This document shows, one piece after another, positions 10,603 to 20,760 of a stretch of DNA of 44,146 bases. The position numbers and the translations under genes were made by a program. Position 1 is the stretch's first letter, and every line of letters starts with the position of its first letter. The DNA is from Podochytrium sp. JEL0797 (Eukaryota > Chytridiomycota > Chytridiomycetes > Chytridiales > Chytriomycetaceae): NCBI GenBank assembly GCA_027596195.1, contig JADGJG010000104.1, positions 1 to 44,146 on the forward strand. The letters are read 5' to 3'. A model generated the notes under the pieces. That model was not told where the DNA came from, ran no database searches, and saw only the letters and a list, made by a program, of their open reading frames with translations.

Positions 10603-10917
10603 TTATTCATAAATCTCCGCTTCGCTGAAGTGAGGATCGAAAAGTTCGAAAGCTTGGGCGGTGGGTGGAGCTGCTGCCGGAATGGGTGGTGTTGACTATT
10701 AAATGGTGCGGATTAAGATCAGGCGGGAAAAAGAAGGGGGAAAGGGAAAGGTGGGGGAACGAGAGGGTATTTGGGGGAGAGAGGAATTAACGATCGGATT
10801 CCCTTTCACTCTCGTGCCGGAGGTAGTTTTTAAACGGGTTCCGTTCTGGGGAAGGTATCCCCAGTGTGTGGCGCCGATGACCCCAGTGTGATTAAAAAGT
10901 GAGCCTCTCCTTCCCAT
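10603..10917 (-). CDS. Possible small two-exon gene, unrecognised
   Basis: The exon 10695..10603 reads as a convincing C-terminus (...QAFELFDPHFSEAEIYE, stop) just after an acceptor AG at 10697..10696. Joined in phase to an ATG exon at 10917..10810, it would give 66 aa with no membrane helix. Against it, the ATG would be only 36 bp from the divergent gene at 10954, and the 115-nt intron is purine-biased on the + strand. No homologue recognised. The purine-rich stretch 10700..10900 otherwise holds nothing I can name. Confidence 0.22.
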
Positions 10918-10953
10918 CTCCACAGCTGAAAGAAATTTTTCCGACAATCCACC

Positions 10954-11271
10954 ATGCGACCAACCCCTTTCCTTCTGCTCGTTGCGGCAACTGTCTTGGC
11001 ACAAGATCAAGCAGCAATCAACGCCACTTCTCCTGCCGCTCCAACCCTCACTGCGTCCGCGGGCGCTAGTGCATCGGCACCTGCGACTATCACCACCGCA
11101 GCCGCAGCCGAAGTGCAACCAACGCAACAAGTCGATCAGCAATACATTGACGATATTATGGGGCAAGGAAAGGCCCTGTGGGCGTTTGTGCCGGTCTCGA
11201 TTGTGGGGACCATTGCTTCTCTGCTTCCGTTTTTGCGAAACTTTGACCGAGGCATTCAGAACGATTACTGA
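10954..11271 (+). CDS. Small secreted or single-pass membrane protein, unknown
   Basis: 105 aa, single exon, with ATG in a good context (ACCATG). Residues 1 to about 16 form a signal peptide ending near LAQDQ. An Ala/Thr/Ser-rich stretch (about 25 to 60) follows, typical of O-glycosylated wall or surface peptides. A hydrophobic segment, ALWAFVPVSIVGTIASLLPF (about 75 to 95), could span the membrane and is followed by a short RNFDRGIQNDY tail. No family recognised. No intron or close paralogue in the window. Confidence 0.6.
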   Translation: MRPTPFLLLVAATVLAQDQAAINATSPAAPTLTASAGASASAPATITTAAAAEVQPTQQVDQQYIDDIMGQGKALWAFVPVSIVGTIASLLPFLRNFDRGIQNDY

Positions 11272-11532
11272 GCATATATCAGTGTTCTGGTTGTTGTATA
11301 TTGATTCTTAAAGAGGGTGGAGCAGGAGATTGTGGTTGGCAGGATCGGATTGCGGGTGATCTGGATTTCGACGGAATTCCCTAAAAGTTTGTACTTCTAA
11401 TTTCAATAAAATAAATAGAGTTTTTTTTTGCCCAGAACGAGGAGTGGGTTTTTTTTCAGTTTTTTCATTTCTTTGTGGACCATTTCCCCAATGTTGGCTA
11501 AAACACATTTATTATGAGGAGGTATCTATCAA

Positions 11533-13058
11533 TTAATGCTTGTCTCCCTTGGGAGGAGTTTCATCCCGCAAAGAATACGTAGGTTGTACGCTCTGCCCTC
11601 CTTCTTGAACATACCCCGGTGCCGGCGGCTCATACGTTGGCAGATTCATATCATCCGCCCGCCTCAGCTGCAGCTCGATATCCTCCCGACGCCTCTCGGG
11701 TGAAACGTGGCTGTAGTAATCGTCCTCCCGTGCAGCAGCCTCCACTTGCGCCTGCATCGCTCTCCGTCTTCGAATCCATACCATCATCCACATGATGAAA
11801 ATCACAGACATGATGGACATGATGGCAAACTGTTGCGTCCATGTTCCGCTCCCAGACCAATCGTTATTGTCGGATACATTCGGATCCTTGGGGTCGATCG
11901 TGACCTGCATTGCGCCTGTGGCACACATCGGGAGACTAAAAGCCATGTCTCGAATGCACGAGGGCTGGTACGGCCATCCATCTGGGATGCAAAGTTGCGT
12001 GTTTTGGAACCGACAAACGCTCGTTTGGGTCCATTGTGGGTTTTTGTTGCTCGTCAGGTTGGTGTTGATGGAGGAGGGGAGTGGGCCCGAGAGGAGGGGG
12101 TTGTTGGACACGTTGAAGTATGCAAGGGAGTCGGCGTAACTCGATGGAATCGGGCCCGAAAGGTTCTGATTCGTCGCAGCGAACGAATAAAAGTAACCGG
12201 TGCGGCTGGCGAGTACGGCGGGAAGTGGGGGGATGGTGCCGTTGAGGATTCGTGTGGGTGAAGCGGATCCAGTCACGTTTCTGATTGAATTCGTCAGAAA
12301 AAAGCGTGGCTCGGACTTTGGGGAAACACTCACAAGATTTGGAAATATCTCGGGATTTGAAGCGAGGTGAGCAACGGACTCAAGATCGAATCTCCGTAAA
12401 TCGCGCCTCCGAATCCAACTCGAGCAAGATTGATGAGCGACAAAAAGGGCATTGGAATTTGCGCCAAGGGAGTCGGTGGATTCTGAACACTCAGGGAATA
12501 CACTGTATTTTTGTCACAGAACATGGCAGTCATGAATGAGCTGGCATCGGCGGGATTGGTAATGTTGGTCTTTGAAAGTGGAGTCGAACATGGAGTCAGT
12601 GTTGACGTTCGTGAGTGATATCAAATCGCGCGCGGGAAACTTACGACTTCTGTGCACGTCTGGGGAGCGGCGAATCCAAATGATGTCGCAAGATTGAGAA
12701 CGGCCTGTTCCAAATCATTAGTGATTGATCCTTGATCTCGAATCCACTTCGAAACCCAACGCACCTGGCATTGACTGCCGCTCGAATCCACCGAGCCGCC
12801 ATTGGCATCCAGCACCGAGTAGACGTTTCCCCTCGAATCATAGCACCCGTCCAAATTGGAAGGCAGTCGGCTGTTGCTGAACGAAGTCCGGGTTCCATAG
12901 AACATGAACCAGGTTGCAAAAATGACCATTGCGAAGACGAAGAGGAGGAGGAGAATCTGGATGGGCCTGCCTTTCATTCCCTTGCTCATCCGAGCTGCTA
13001 ATGAGGGTCGAGGAGGGGCTGGTGGGGTCGTTGTTGCTGCGGTTTCAGGTGGGGGCAT
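11533..13058 (-). CDS. Two-TM surface protein with LRR-like ectodomain (paralogue)
   Basis: Exons are 13058..12765, 12704..12645, 12569..12334 and 12280..11533, giving 445 aa. A Pro-rich cytosolic N-terminus precedes a signal anchor (IQILLLLFVFAMVIFATWF, about 32 to 50). The Cys/Asn-rich ectodomain has the LRR-like segments NLSGPIPSSYADSL and NNPLLSGPLP, then helix 2 (FAIMSIMSVIFIMWMMVWI) and a long basic/acidic tail with LPTYEPPAPGY. Compared with the gene at 7384, the 236-nt exon and the motifs FCD-NT-Y, PP--A-IP and YG-S are kept, but the intron before the last LRR unit is absent. The LPxY motif is a typical WW-domain ligand (Rsp5-type ligase or adaptor), so regulated turnover is plausible but inferred. 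Confidence 0.8.
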
Positions 13059-13198
13059 TTGTGGGAAAAATTATTTCGCGCAAGCCTGGGACAGTCGGGG
13101 AAGGGGTGCAAAGAAAATCGAACTCGCGGTTGTTATGTTCAGGTTCGACAAATTGACATTATCACATCCAACCACCACTCTTTAGACGACAGGCACCC

Positions 13199-14315
13199 TC
13201 AATACGCTCTCGTGCCCGCGCTCAAGCTGGCAAACTCAAACGACCCACTGTCGAGCTCCAAATGCGCGTATTTTGGTGGCACGCGGTTCAATTCGTTCCC
13301 AAACAGAATCATTTGATTCCAGCTTCCTCCTCCTTGTTCCAGCTTTATTAATATCGACTCTGGAATGTCACCAGACAGTCGATTGTTTGAGAGGTCGATT
13401 TCATCCACGTATTCCAGATTGGCGAGAGATGATGGAATTCCCCCTGCGAATTCGTTGTTCGCTAAACTCAAGATATTCAAGCTCCCAAGTCGGCCCAGCT
13501 CTTCCGGAATGGATCCAGAAAGTTGATTGTTGTTCAACATCAAGTAAAGCAGGTGCTTTGAGACGAGAGTTAAAAAAATTAGGCGATTCAAACACAAAAC
13601 GAAACGAACCTGCAAATTTTTGGCGCGTTTCGAAAGGGCTCCAACAAGACGATTATTCTCTAATGAGAGACATTGTAGCAGCTCGAGATTGTACAACTCG
13701 ACTGGGATTTCTCCTTCCAGGGCGTTGTTATCCAGCAACAATTCTTCCAGATTTTTCAGATTTCCCAGTTCTGACGGAATCTGTCCAGTGAACCCATTCT
13801 GAGATAAAATCAGGCGCGTTAGATTCTTGAGCTCTCCGATACTTGAAGGGATCTTCGATCCTTCCAGCCCGGGTGTCGAATCGAGGTTCAAAAGAGTGAG
13901 ATGTTGGAGCGAGCTTGCATATCTGCTTTGGAACAGTTGTGGCCAGTGGAACCAATGTATCTCAAAGTTGTCTGTTCTATTCATGACCTCGGTATTTGAT
14001 GGAGGAATTTCGAGAGCGCAGTGTCGGGAGTTGAGCACCGCAAAGTGCTTCGATAGCATGATTTTGTTGAACGCGTGAGACACGCGTCGGAACTTCAAGA
14101 TCTGATTCAGGTGGCCCCATTTTAGAATCTGAATGATAATATCGCTGGGAATGTAGATTGCAGTTTGCGATTCGTTGAGAAGCCGCTTCTCGTTGGAATC
14201 TATTTCGTCTTCATGATCCGCACTGGCTTATGACTGTTAGACTGTCGCGCCGTTCAAGAAGTGAGAATTTCGCTTACAGAGTCAATTGCGAAGCAACATC
14301 GCTTAATTGATTCAT
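13199..14315 (-). CDS. F-box-like protein with plant-type leucine-rich repeats (1)
   Basis: Exons are 14315..14278, 14222..13610 and 13555..13199, giving 335 aa; no signal peptide. Residues about 35 to 75 are F-box-like: IPSDIIIQILKW, then FRRVSHAFN and SKHFA. A family linker follows (IHWFHWPQLFQSRYASSL), then about six 24-residue LRRs of the GxIPxxLGxLxxL type. The second intron falls exactly between two repeats; its 54 nt could be read through in frame, but removing it restores 24-residue spacing. F-box proteins recruit substrates to SCF ubiquitin ligases, with LRRs often binding the substrate. The F-box call is mine from pattern, not from a search. Closest relative in the window: 40222..41338. 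Confidence 0.8.
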
Positions 14316-14449
14316 GGGGCGATCGGTTTTTGTATTCCCGAAAAAATGTCACCAAAAATATCAATTCACAGCTGGATTCACTGCTGGATTCAGAAAATGG
14401 AGTGACCATTTCTTATTAGAATATTTGCAACTCTTTCCAATCGAGTCTC

Positions 14450-14600
14450 GTTAATTTAAGTTTGTGAACACAATTCCCAAAAGTTCAGCGATTGAAGACT
14501 TTCTCCTCCTGCAGGCTCGTGTGTTGTAATTTGGAGTTGCTAGGATGGCAAATAAAGGATTCATGGGTTTAGAGATTGTGGCGCGATCTCATGAGTGTTG
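14450..14600 (-). pseudogene. Fossil fragments of another F-box/LRR gene
   Basis: On the minus strand, about 14600..14575 matches the first exon of the gene at 40222 (GAGATCGCGCCACA). About 14530..14480 matches its C-terminal segment (encoding EPAGGxSLQSL). The whole F-box and repeat region between them is missing. The fragments lie upstream of the gene at 13199, so they look like a tandem copy that collapsed by internal deletion. Confidence 0.55.
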
Positions 14601-14609
14601 CTTTTTAGA

Positions 14610-15681
14610 TTAAAGAAGAAGTTTGGGCAGTGAAACACCCTCATCCCAGGACAACCCCATATTAAATCGCAAATCCCCGACCACCAAGCGCCTCAAATTC
14701 CTCAATTCGAGAGGAATCGGACCACTAAACTGATTATTTTGCAAATGGAGATCCGTCAACTGCGTTAAATTCCCCATCTCTTTGGGAATTCGGCCCGAAA
14801 AGTGGCAGTTTTGCAGATACAGATCCGTCAATTTCACCAGGCTACCAATGGACGGAGGAATTTCCCCCGAAAACGCGTTCTCTCGCAGCAGGAGTTCACG
14901 GAGGTTCACGAGGTTCCCAATGTCTTTTGGGATGCACCCTGACAGCCTGTTTTTGCTCAACATGAGCTCAAACAAATTCACGAGTTGGCAGATCCCCGTG
15001 GGAATGGGGCCCGTGAGGTTGTTGCCGTTGAGTTTGAGGAATCGGAGGTTCACGAGGTTGCCGATGGATTCTGGTATCGGGCCTAAATAGGGGAGGAGGA
15101 GGAGGCGTGAGATGTTTTGAAGTGTCTTCCGCGTGATCATACAAACCTTCGAGTTGATTGTATCCTAAATCCAGACTGCTGAGTGACGTGATGGTGGTGA
15201 TTTCAAGAGGAATAACGCCTCGCAGCCTCCCCATGCCGAGGTTCAAATAAACCAAGTGCGACATAATTGACAGTGCTTTGCCGTGGGGAAGCGCCCCGGT
15301 CCGCACTGAATTCTCTCCCCACCAGAAATGAGTGATGTGAGCCTTGAAGAGTTGGACATAGGCGAGTTGATATGAGGTAGGCCAGTGGAATAGCATGAGG
15401 TCGAAGTCCCGCGCATTGTGGCCAAGTGATTCTGGGCAAGACTTTCGAGGAACGAAGCGAACGAGGTTCTTTCGAGCAAAGTGCTTTGTCATGAGGGAGT
15501 GGTTGGTCTGCTTCGAGAGACGGCGGAAGATGAGAGCCTTCCGGGGGTAGATCCAAGAGAGGATCTCAAGTAGGACATCGAGGTCCAGTTCCGGTGGCGG
15601 AGCTTTGGAACCCTGCTCATGCCCGGAAGCATCGGGTCCAATCCCAAGGGCAGTTGGGGTGATGATGGCCTCGGAGATCAT
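14610..15681 (-). CDS. F-box-like protein with plant-type leucine-rich repeats (2)
   Basis: Exons are 15681..15147 and 15082..14610, giving 335 aa. The F-box-like segment is LDLDVLLEILSWIYPRKALIFRRLSK (about 39 to 65; first 20 residues LDLDVLLEILSWIYPRKALI). The linker motif is LMLFHWPTSYQLAYVQLF, followed by about six LRRs (for example GNLVNLRFLKLNGNNLTGPI). The intron splits the Gly codon of EG|PIP, the same position and phase as in the gene at 15852. The frame stays open upstream to a TTG at 15708, but 15681 is the first ATG after the upstream stop. No signal peptide, so probably cytosolic or nuclear. Substrate-receptor function is inferred from domain order. Confidence 0.8.
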
Positions 15682-15851
15682 GCTGCAGAGCGAGTCAGAT
15701 GTGGCCAAGAAGTCGGGCGAAGAATGAATTTGTCGATTGTTTCAAACAATGAATTTGAAATTGTCACCGTTGTCGGCGAATAAGCCGCATTGTGACATCT
15801 CATCTCGAATTGTTCATCCCATTATCACGTTCTCTTTATTTCTCCGCGTTT

Positions 15852-17049
15852 TCAAACCGCAAATTCAAACTCAAAAGAACAAGAAAGCGCGTTGCCCTTC
15901 AAGTTGCAAAGCTCCAGATGTTCCAAACACTTCATTGACTCAGGAAGAGCTCCGCTCAATTGGTTCGAGTTGGCGGTGAATGTGCGCAAGTTGACTAACG
16001 CACCAACCTCTGCGGGAATTGCACCCGTCAGCGCATTTTTCGACAAATGGATACTCCGAGCAGATGTGAGGTTGCCGATTTCGGAAGGAATAGATCCTGT
16101 CAGAGCGTTGTTGTTGAGCTTGAGCTCCGAAAGGCTCAAAGAGAGTAATTCGCGAGGAATCGGGCCCGTGAGACTGTTTTTGGACAGGTCCAGCCTCGTC
16201 AGCTTGGCCAGGTTTCCAAGCGCGGCAGGAATGTCCCCAGAAATTTGGTTTTCGTTCAAGAGTAGAACGGTGAGTTCTGTCAGGCATCCCAACTCGGCGG
16301 GAATCTCGCCTTCGAGTTCGTTGTCTTGAAGGTCAACGACCCGGAGACGCAACAGCTTTCCAATACCGTTTGGAATAACGCCTATGCAACTGAATCAGCC
16401 AACATTGCTCGAGATGTGAATCACACGCGCGTTTCTCCTCACCTTGCAGTCGATTCCTTCCCAGATCCAATACCTCCAACGACACCAACCCAGCGATCGC
16501 ATCCGGAATCACGCCCGAAATCCCACACATTCCCAAATCCAGAGTCACAAGACAGCTCAACTCGCTGATTTGCTGTGGGATCGTGAGAGCTCTGCGAGGG
16601 CCGAGTCCAATCACCTTCCCGAGACTCTTTGCGTTTTTGAAGAACCGTTGCGCAAACACGCGCTGGTAAACCTCTGGCCAAACAAAGAACAGTTCTTGGA
16701 ATTCGTTGGGCTTGGTGTACCGCAGCGAGGATCGTTTCGAGGTGATGGCCAAGGCGTCGAGCTGCTGCTTCAGTTCTGCCATATCATCGCCCGCAGATGC
16801 CTTTGCGAGTGGCAGAAAGTTTGCCAGACACTTGACAGCGAATTCCTCTTCCATGATGAAGCTGTTGAAGACCTTGGACAGCCTTCGGAGCTTGTGGACT
16901 TGTTTCGGGTGGACGAAACTGAATATGGCTTGCAGCAGCGGGACATCAAGCGACACCGTGATCAGCGTGGCTTGCTCGATTCCATCCACATCGATGTATT
17001 TGGTGAGGCGGAGAGTGGCTGTCGTTGGTGCTGGCGGTGGGGAAACCAT
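15852..17049 (-). CDS. F-box-like protein with plant-type leucine-rich repeats (3)
   Basis: Exons are 17049..16443 and 16381..15852, giving 378 aa. The F-box-like segment is DVPLLQAIFSFVHPKQVHKL followed by RRLSKVFNSF (about 35 to 65). The family linker is FFVWPEVYQRVFAQRF, then LRRs such as CLVTLDLGMCGISGVIPDAI and RVVDLQDNELEGEIPAELG. The intron splits QG|VIP at the same place as in the gene at 14610. An in-frame ATG at 17235 would add 62 residues; I chose 17049 because the family members start shortly before the F-box, but the longer form cannot be excluded. No signal peptide. Confidence 0.78.
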
Positions 17050-17788
17050 TCTGCTTTTGGCGAAATTGGAAGAAGAGTGGAAGAAGAGACACGAAAAATT
17101 CCATTCCATTTCGGGGGTGACGACCGCCGGAAGGCAGTCCGGCAGGTATGCAAGTTTGCTTTGAATTTGCTGGCACAAAGTTTTGCCTTTCGAAAGAGAA
17201 TGAATGGAAGAAGATTTTTTCCTCCCCAACTTCATTTTTCACGTTTATCGCCGCGTACGGTGGTTTTGCCATTTACTTCCGTTTCTTCACTGTGAGTCCC
17301 CTTGTTGGATTTAATTCATACGGTTACCAGAATCAGGCAATTTTCTAATCGCCTTCAGACCAGCCGTGAATTCGGCGTGCACTCATATCATAGGTTTTTT
17401 ATGAACTTTTTCATTTCCCGTCCTCTTTTTTTAAAAACAGAGACTTCTTCTGGATTTCAAAATCCAGAAGAAGTCAAGGAGAGTGGAAGGGTGTGGCTCC
17501 AGGGTGGCTCCGATTTTTTTTCCCTTGACACGGATATTAAATGCGGTGGAAGAAAGAAAGAAGAGAGCGTAAAAGGTATTGGTTTTGTCAGTTTGTAAGA
17601 GGGAGGGTGAAGGATGGCTGGATGGGTAGCTCGCGTGGCAATGTCAGCGAGCTGAGTGAAGCCCAAAAAAATTTCGCTATCTCCCAATTGGTAGTGACGC
17701 ACGTGACATATCATGGGGCACGTCATGGGACAGTTTTTCGCAAAGCCGTATTAAAAGCTGGGGCTTCCCGCTTCCGTTTCTGTTCACA
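17050..17788. other. Intergenic region between F-box gene 3 and chitinase
   Basis: It holds the possible N-terminal extension of the F-box gene (up to 17235), a perfect 33-nt palindrome (17442..17474), and the chitinase promoter with a TATTAAAAG at about 17749..17757. No other gene is supported. Confidence 0.5.
17442..17474. repeat. Perfect 16-bp inverted repeat with 1-nt centre
   Basis: The left arm GACTTCTTCTGGATTT (17442..17457) and right arm AAATCCAGAAGAAGTC (17459..17474) are exact complements around a single C at 17458. It lies about 315 bp upstream of the chitinase ATG. It could be a site for a dimeric regulator, a hairpin, or a scar of a small mobile element. The role is unknown. Confidence 0.85.
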
Positions 17789-20254
17789 ATGCTTTTCCAG
17801 TCCCTTGTGTCATTCGTTGCCGGTGCCCTGGTCGTTGCCGCGGCCCCCATTTCCCCTGTGGAACGAGCCACCTCCGCTGCCAATCGTGTGATTGGATACC
17901 ACCGTAATTATTACTTCCCTTCCGATCCTTTACGGATCAAACTCACTGTACAAGTCCCTTGGAGATCCCTTAAGGATCAACAAGTCGTATTGAGCTCTAA
18001 CGCCATCTCTCCACAGAATCGTGGTACTTCTACGATTCCCCTGGCAATGTTCCGATCGCCTTTAGCCCAAACATGAAGTCTTCGTACACGCACATCAACT
18101 ACGCTTTCGCGACCATTGCGTACCACACTGCCACCCAGCAGGTTTGTTCAAGTTTCCATTCCGTTCTGTCCGCTCTCTTCGCTTGTGTCCTGATATATCC
18201 AACAGTTTTACGTTGACTTCACCGACTCTTACGCCGACTACCAAGCATGTGTCTCTCTGAAGGGGGCCGCCGCGTGCCCCAGCCAATGCATCCCTGTCCC
18301 AGCTGCGAAGCAATGCACTGGAGGAAAGGTCTCAATGGTGCCTTACATTGGAGCCAACGGAACATGTCCCGATACCGCCTGCTACAACCCGTCTAGTGCT
18401 CCTGGTGCTCCTCGTATTCCGGCCTGTGAAGCCGTTCTGGACTCCAACGCCATCCAGACCGACGCCAACGGGAACCCCATGCTTTGTGGAAACTACGCGT
18501 ACGTGCTCAAGGAGGTGAAACCCACGCTGCCAAACACCAAGTTCATGATCTCTATTGGTGGATGGTACGATTCCAACTTGTTCTCGGCTGCCACGGAGCC
18601 GCAGTACATTGACGCTTTCGTCAAGTCGATTGTCAAGTTTGTCGAGTTCTTTGGCTTCGACGGTGTCGACTTCGACTGGGAATACCCTGGTTGGGAGCAC
18701 GGGAGCCAGGCTCCGTTCAAGGGAGGTCCCGCAGGAACTGGGAACGCCGAGTCCACCATTGACTGCAGCGTTACGACCTGTGCGTACCCTGGTCGTACCA
18801 ACGACATGGCCAAGTTCAACAGCATGGTGACCAAGGTTCGGGCTGCTCTTAAAGCTCTTGGAAAGACAGCTGCTGGCAGCGATTACCTCATTTCCATGGC
18901 TGCTCCTGCTGGATACGACAAGATGAACAAGCTGGACATCAAGACCGTCTGCTCCCAAATGGACTACATCAACATCATGACTTACGACATTCACGGTGAA
19001 TGGGAGTCTTCCACCAACCACCAAGCTCCCTTGTACGACAACACCCCCGCAAACCAACTTCCCCTCAACGGTGGTGTGCCCGAAACCTCGGTCGACTTTG
19101 CCGTCAACTACTGGGTTAACAACGGTTGCCCAGCCAACCAGGTTGTTGTTGGTGTTCCCTTCTACGCGCACGCCTGGAAAGCTGCCGCTGGATCTACGAA
19201 CGGTCTTTTCCAACCTGGTACCGCCAGCACGGTCACTAAGCTCAACTACAAAGACATGGTTGCCGATTCTTCGATTGCCACCTACTGGGACGCGACGGCT
19301 CAAGCCAGTTACGGATACTCCACTGCTCAGGGGACATTCTACTCATTTGACACGCCCCAGGCGATTTCCGCCAAAGTCGGATACGGTGCTCAGAAGGGGC
19401 TCGGAGGATTCATGGTTTGGCCCATTGACGGAGACTCCAACGATGTGCTGTTAAAGGCCCTGGTTGGTCCGGGAACCACTCCACCCCCACCGCCATCGGG
19501 TTCGGCTGTTCCTCCAGCGTCAACTGCCTCCAAAACGGCGGCTCCTGCGACTAGTGCTACCACCACCGCTGCTGCACCAGTTACCACTCCTGCAACGACC
19601 GTTGCCAAGGCAACAACTACCTCAGCCGCTGCCCCTGTTACCACCGCTACGACAAGCGCGGCCAAGACAAGCACAACCACAGCTGCTGCCACTACTGCTG
19701 CTATTACCACGGCTGCTGTCACCACTGCTGCTGTGACCACTGCTGCTGTGACCACGGCTGCTCCCACCACGGCGGCTGCCACCACGGCTGCTGCCACAAC
19801 GGCTGCTGCCACCACCGCAGGAGCTCAAGCCACTCCATGCTACCCAGCCTTCGTTCTCGGAACCGCCTACAACGGCGCCGCCCAAGTCTCCTACAACAGC
19901 GTCAACTACGTCGCGAAATGGTGGGAGTCCGGCACCGCGACCCCAGACGTTGCCGGTGACGGCGGTTGGTCCGCTCAAGGCCCCTGTGGATCCGGAGCAC
20001 CAGTTACCACCGCTGTTGTCAAGACCACTACCGCCGCTGTTGTCCCCGTCACCTCAACGACTGCTGCCGTCGTCAAGACCACTGCTGTTGTCCCACCCAC
20101 CACCGCTGCCGCTCAACCTACCACCGCTGCCTCCGGCTCGATTGTTGGTCAAGTGTGCCCCACGTATGCTGCTTCTCAGTGTGTGACTGGTACCATGTAT
20201 GTCTGTGGCGGTGCCGGCCCTTACGCGTGGGCGGTATGGTACACGGGCTGCTGA
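17789..20254 (+). CDS. Secreted GH18 chitinase with chitin-binding modules
   Basis: Exons are 17789..17903, 18017..18141 and 18206..20254, giving 762 aa. It hydrolyses beta-1,4-linked GlcNAc in chitin. A signal peptide (about 1 to 19) precedes a GH18 catalytic domain with the SIGGW motif and FDGVDFDWEYPG, putting the acid/base Glu at about residue 239, and MTYDIHGEW further on. A long Thr/Ala/Pro linker, probably O-glycosylated, leads to a CBM5/12-like module (SYNSVNYVAKWWESG...GGWSAQGPCG), a second linker, and a C-terminal Cys module (SQCVTGTMYVC). The CBM5/12-like module is very close to that of the wall protein at 41560. The first intron is 113 nt, longer than its neighbours. Role: wall remodelling or chitin feeding. 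Confidence 0.93.
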
Positions 20255-20760
20255 GTCGGTCCCTTTAAAATATGTTGGGTAAAAGTAGTAAGAATAAAGA
20301 AGATGTAGATCGTTGTGTTTTGCGGCCTCTGTTTTGACAATTTTCAACGCGCTCGACAATGAGAATGCCTGCCTGACGCTGGTCTGCTTTGGTTTTGAAT
20401 CTCGTCGCGTATATTCTCGCGGTCGTGACCTCCACCACGGCTGGATTTTCTGGGGTACCATTGTTGGAAAATTTCGGTGGAACTCAATGTGTTGCTGGCA
20501 CTCGTTATCAGTGCGCGTATTACACCATGGCGTGAGGCGGGGAGTCTGGACTACCTGCTAAATGCTGCGACTGGTGTGCCTCCTTTTTTAACTTTGTTCC
20601 ATCTATGATAGACCCCTCGGGGTAATGAAGAAAGGAGCGGAGTAATTTTGTTTCAAATTAAGAAATTAAACAGAAAGTAAACAAAAGAAGGAAATGAAGA
20701 GCTGTGGACCAATTTGAATCCAAAAAATGTAAAATATAACTAAAATTGCAAAGGATGCTC
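20255..20760. other. Intergenic region after chitinase
   Basis: The chitinase 3' end with AATAAA near 20294 is followed by a degraded chitin-binding fragment (20398..20535) and AT-rich sequence. The last part (about 20698..20760) resembles the DNA after permease 3 (about 23038..23100), so the permease duplication included 3' flank. Confidence 0.5.
20398..20535 (+). pseudogene. Fragment resembling the chitinase C-terminal Cys module
   Basis: One frame reads NLVAYILAVVTSTTAGFSG and further on TQCVAGTRYQCAYYTMA, then stops with TGA at 20533..20535. The second part matches SQCVTGTMYVC near the end of the chitinase just upstream. I find no start codon in frame before it. It looks like a broken duplicate of the terminal module. 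A small gene with an unseen 5' exon remains possible. Confidence 0.4.

Noticed and set aside
15682..15708. Upstream start of F-box gene 2 at 15708
   Set aside because: The codon there is TTG. The first ATG after the upstream in-frame stop is at 15681.
17904..18016. Short GATCC/GGATC repeats in the first chitinase intron
   Set aside because: Partial and imperfect; nothing beyond a slightly long intron can be claimed.
18332..19303. 323-codon frame antisense to the chitinase
   Set aside because: Shadow of the GH18 coding sequence. No start context, intron or family motif.
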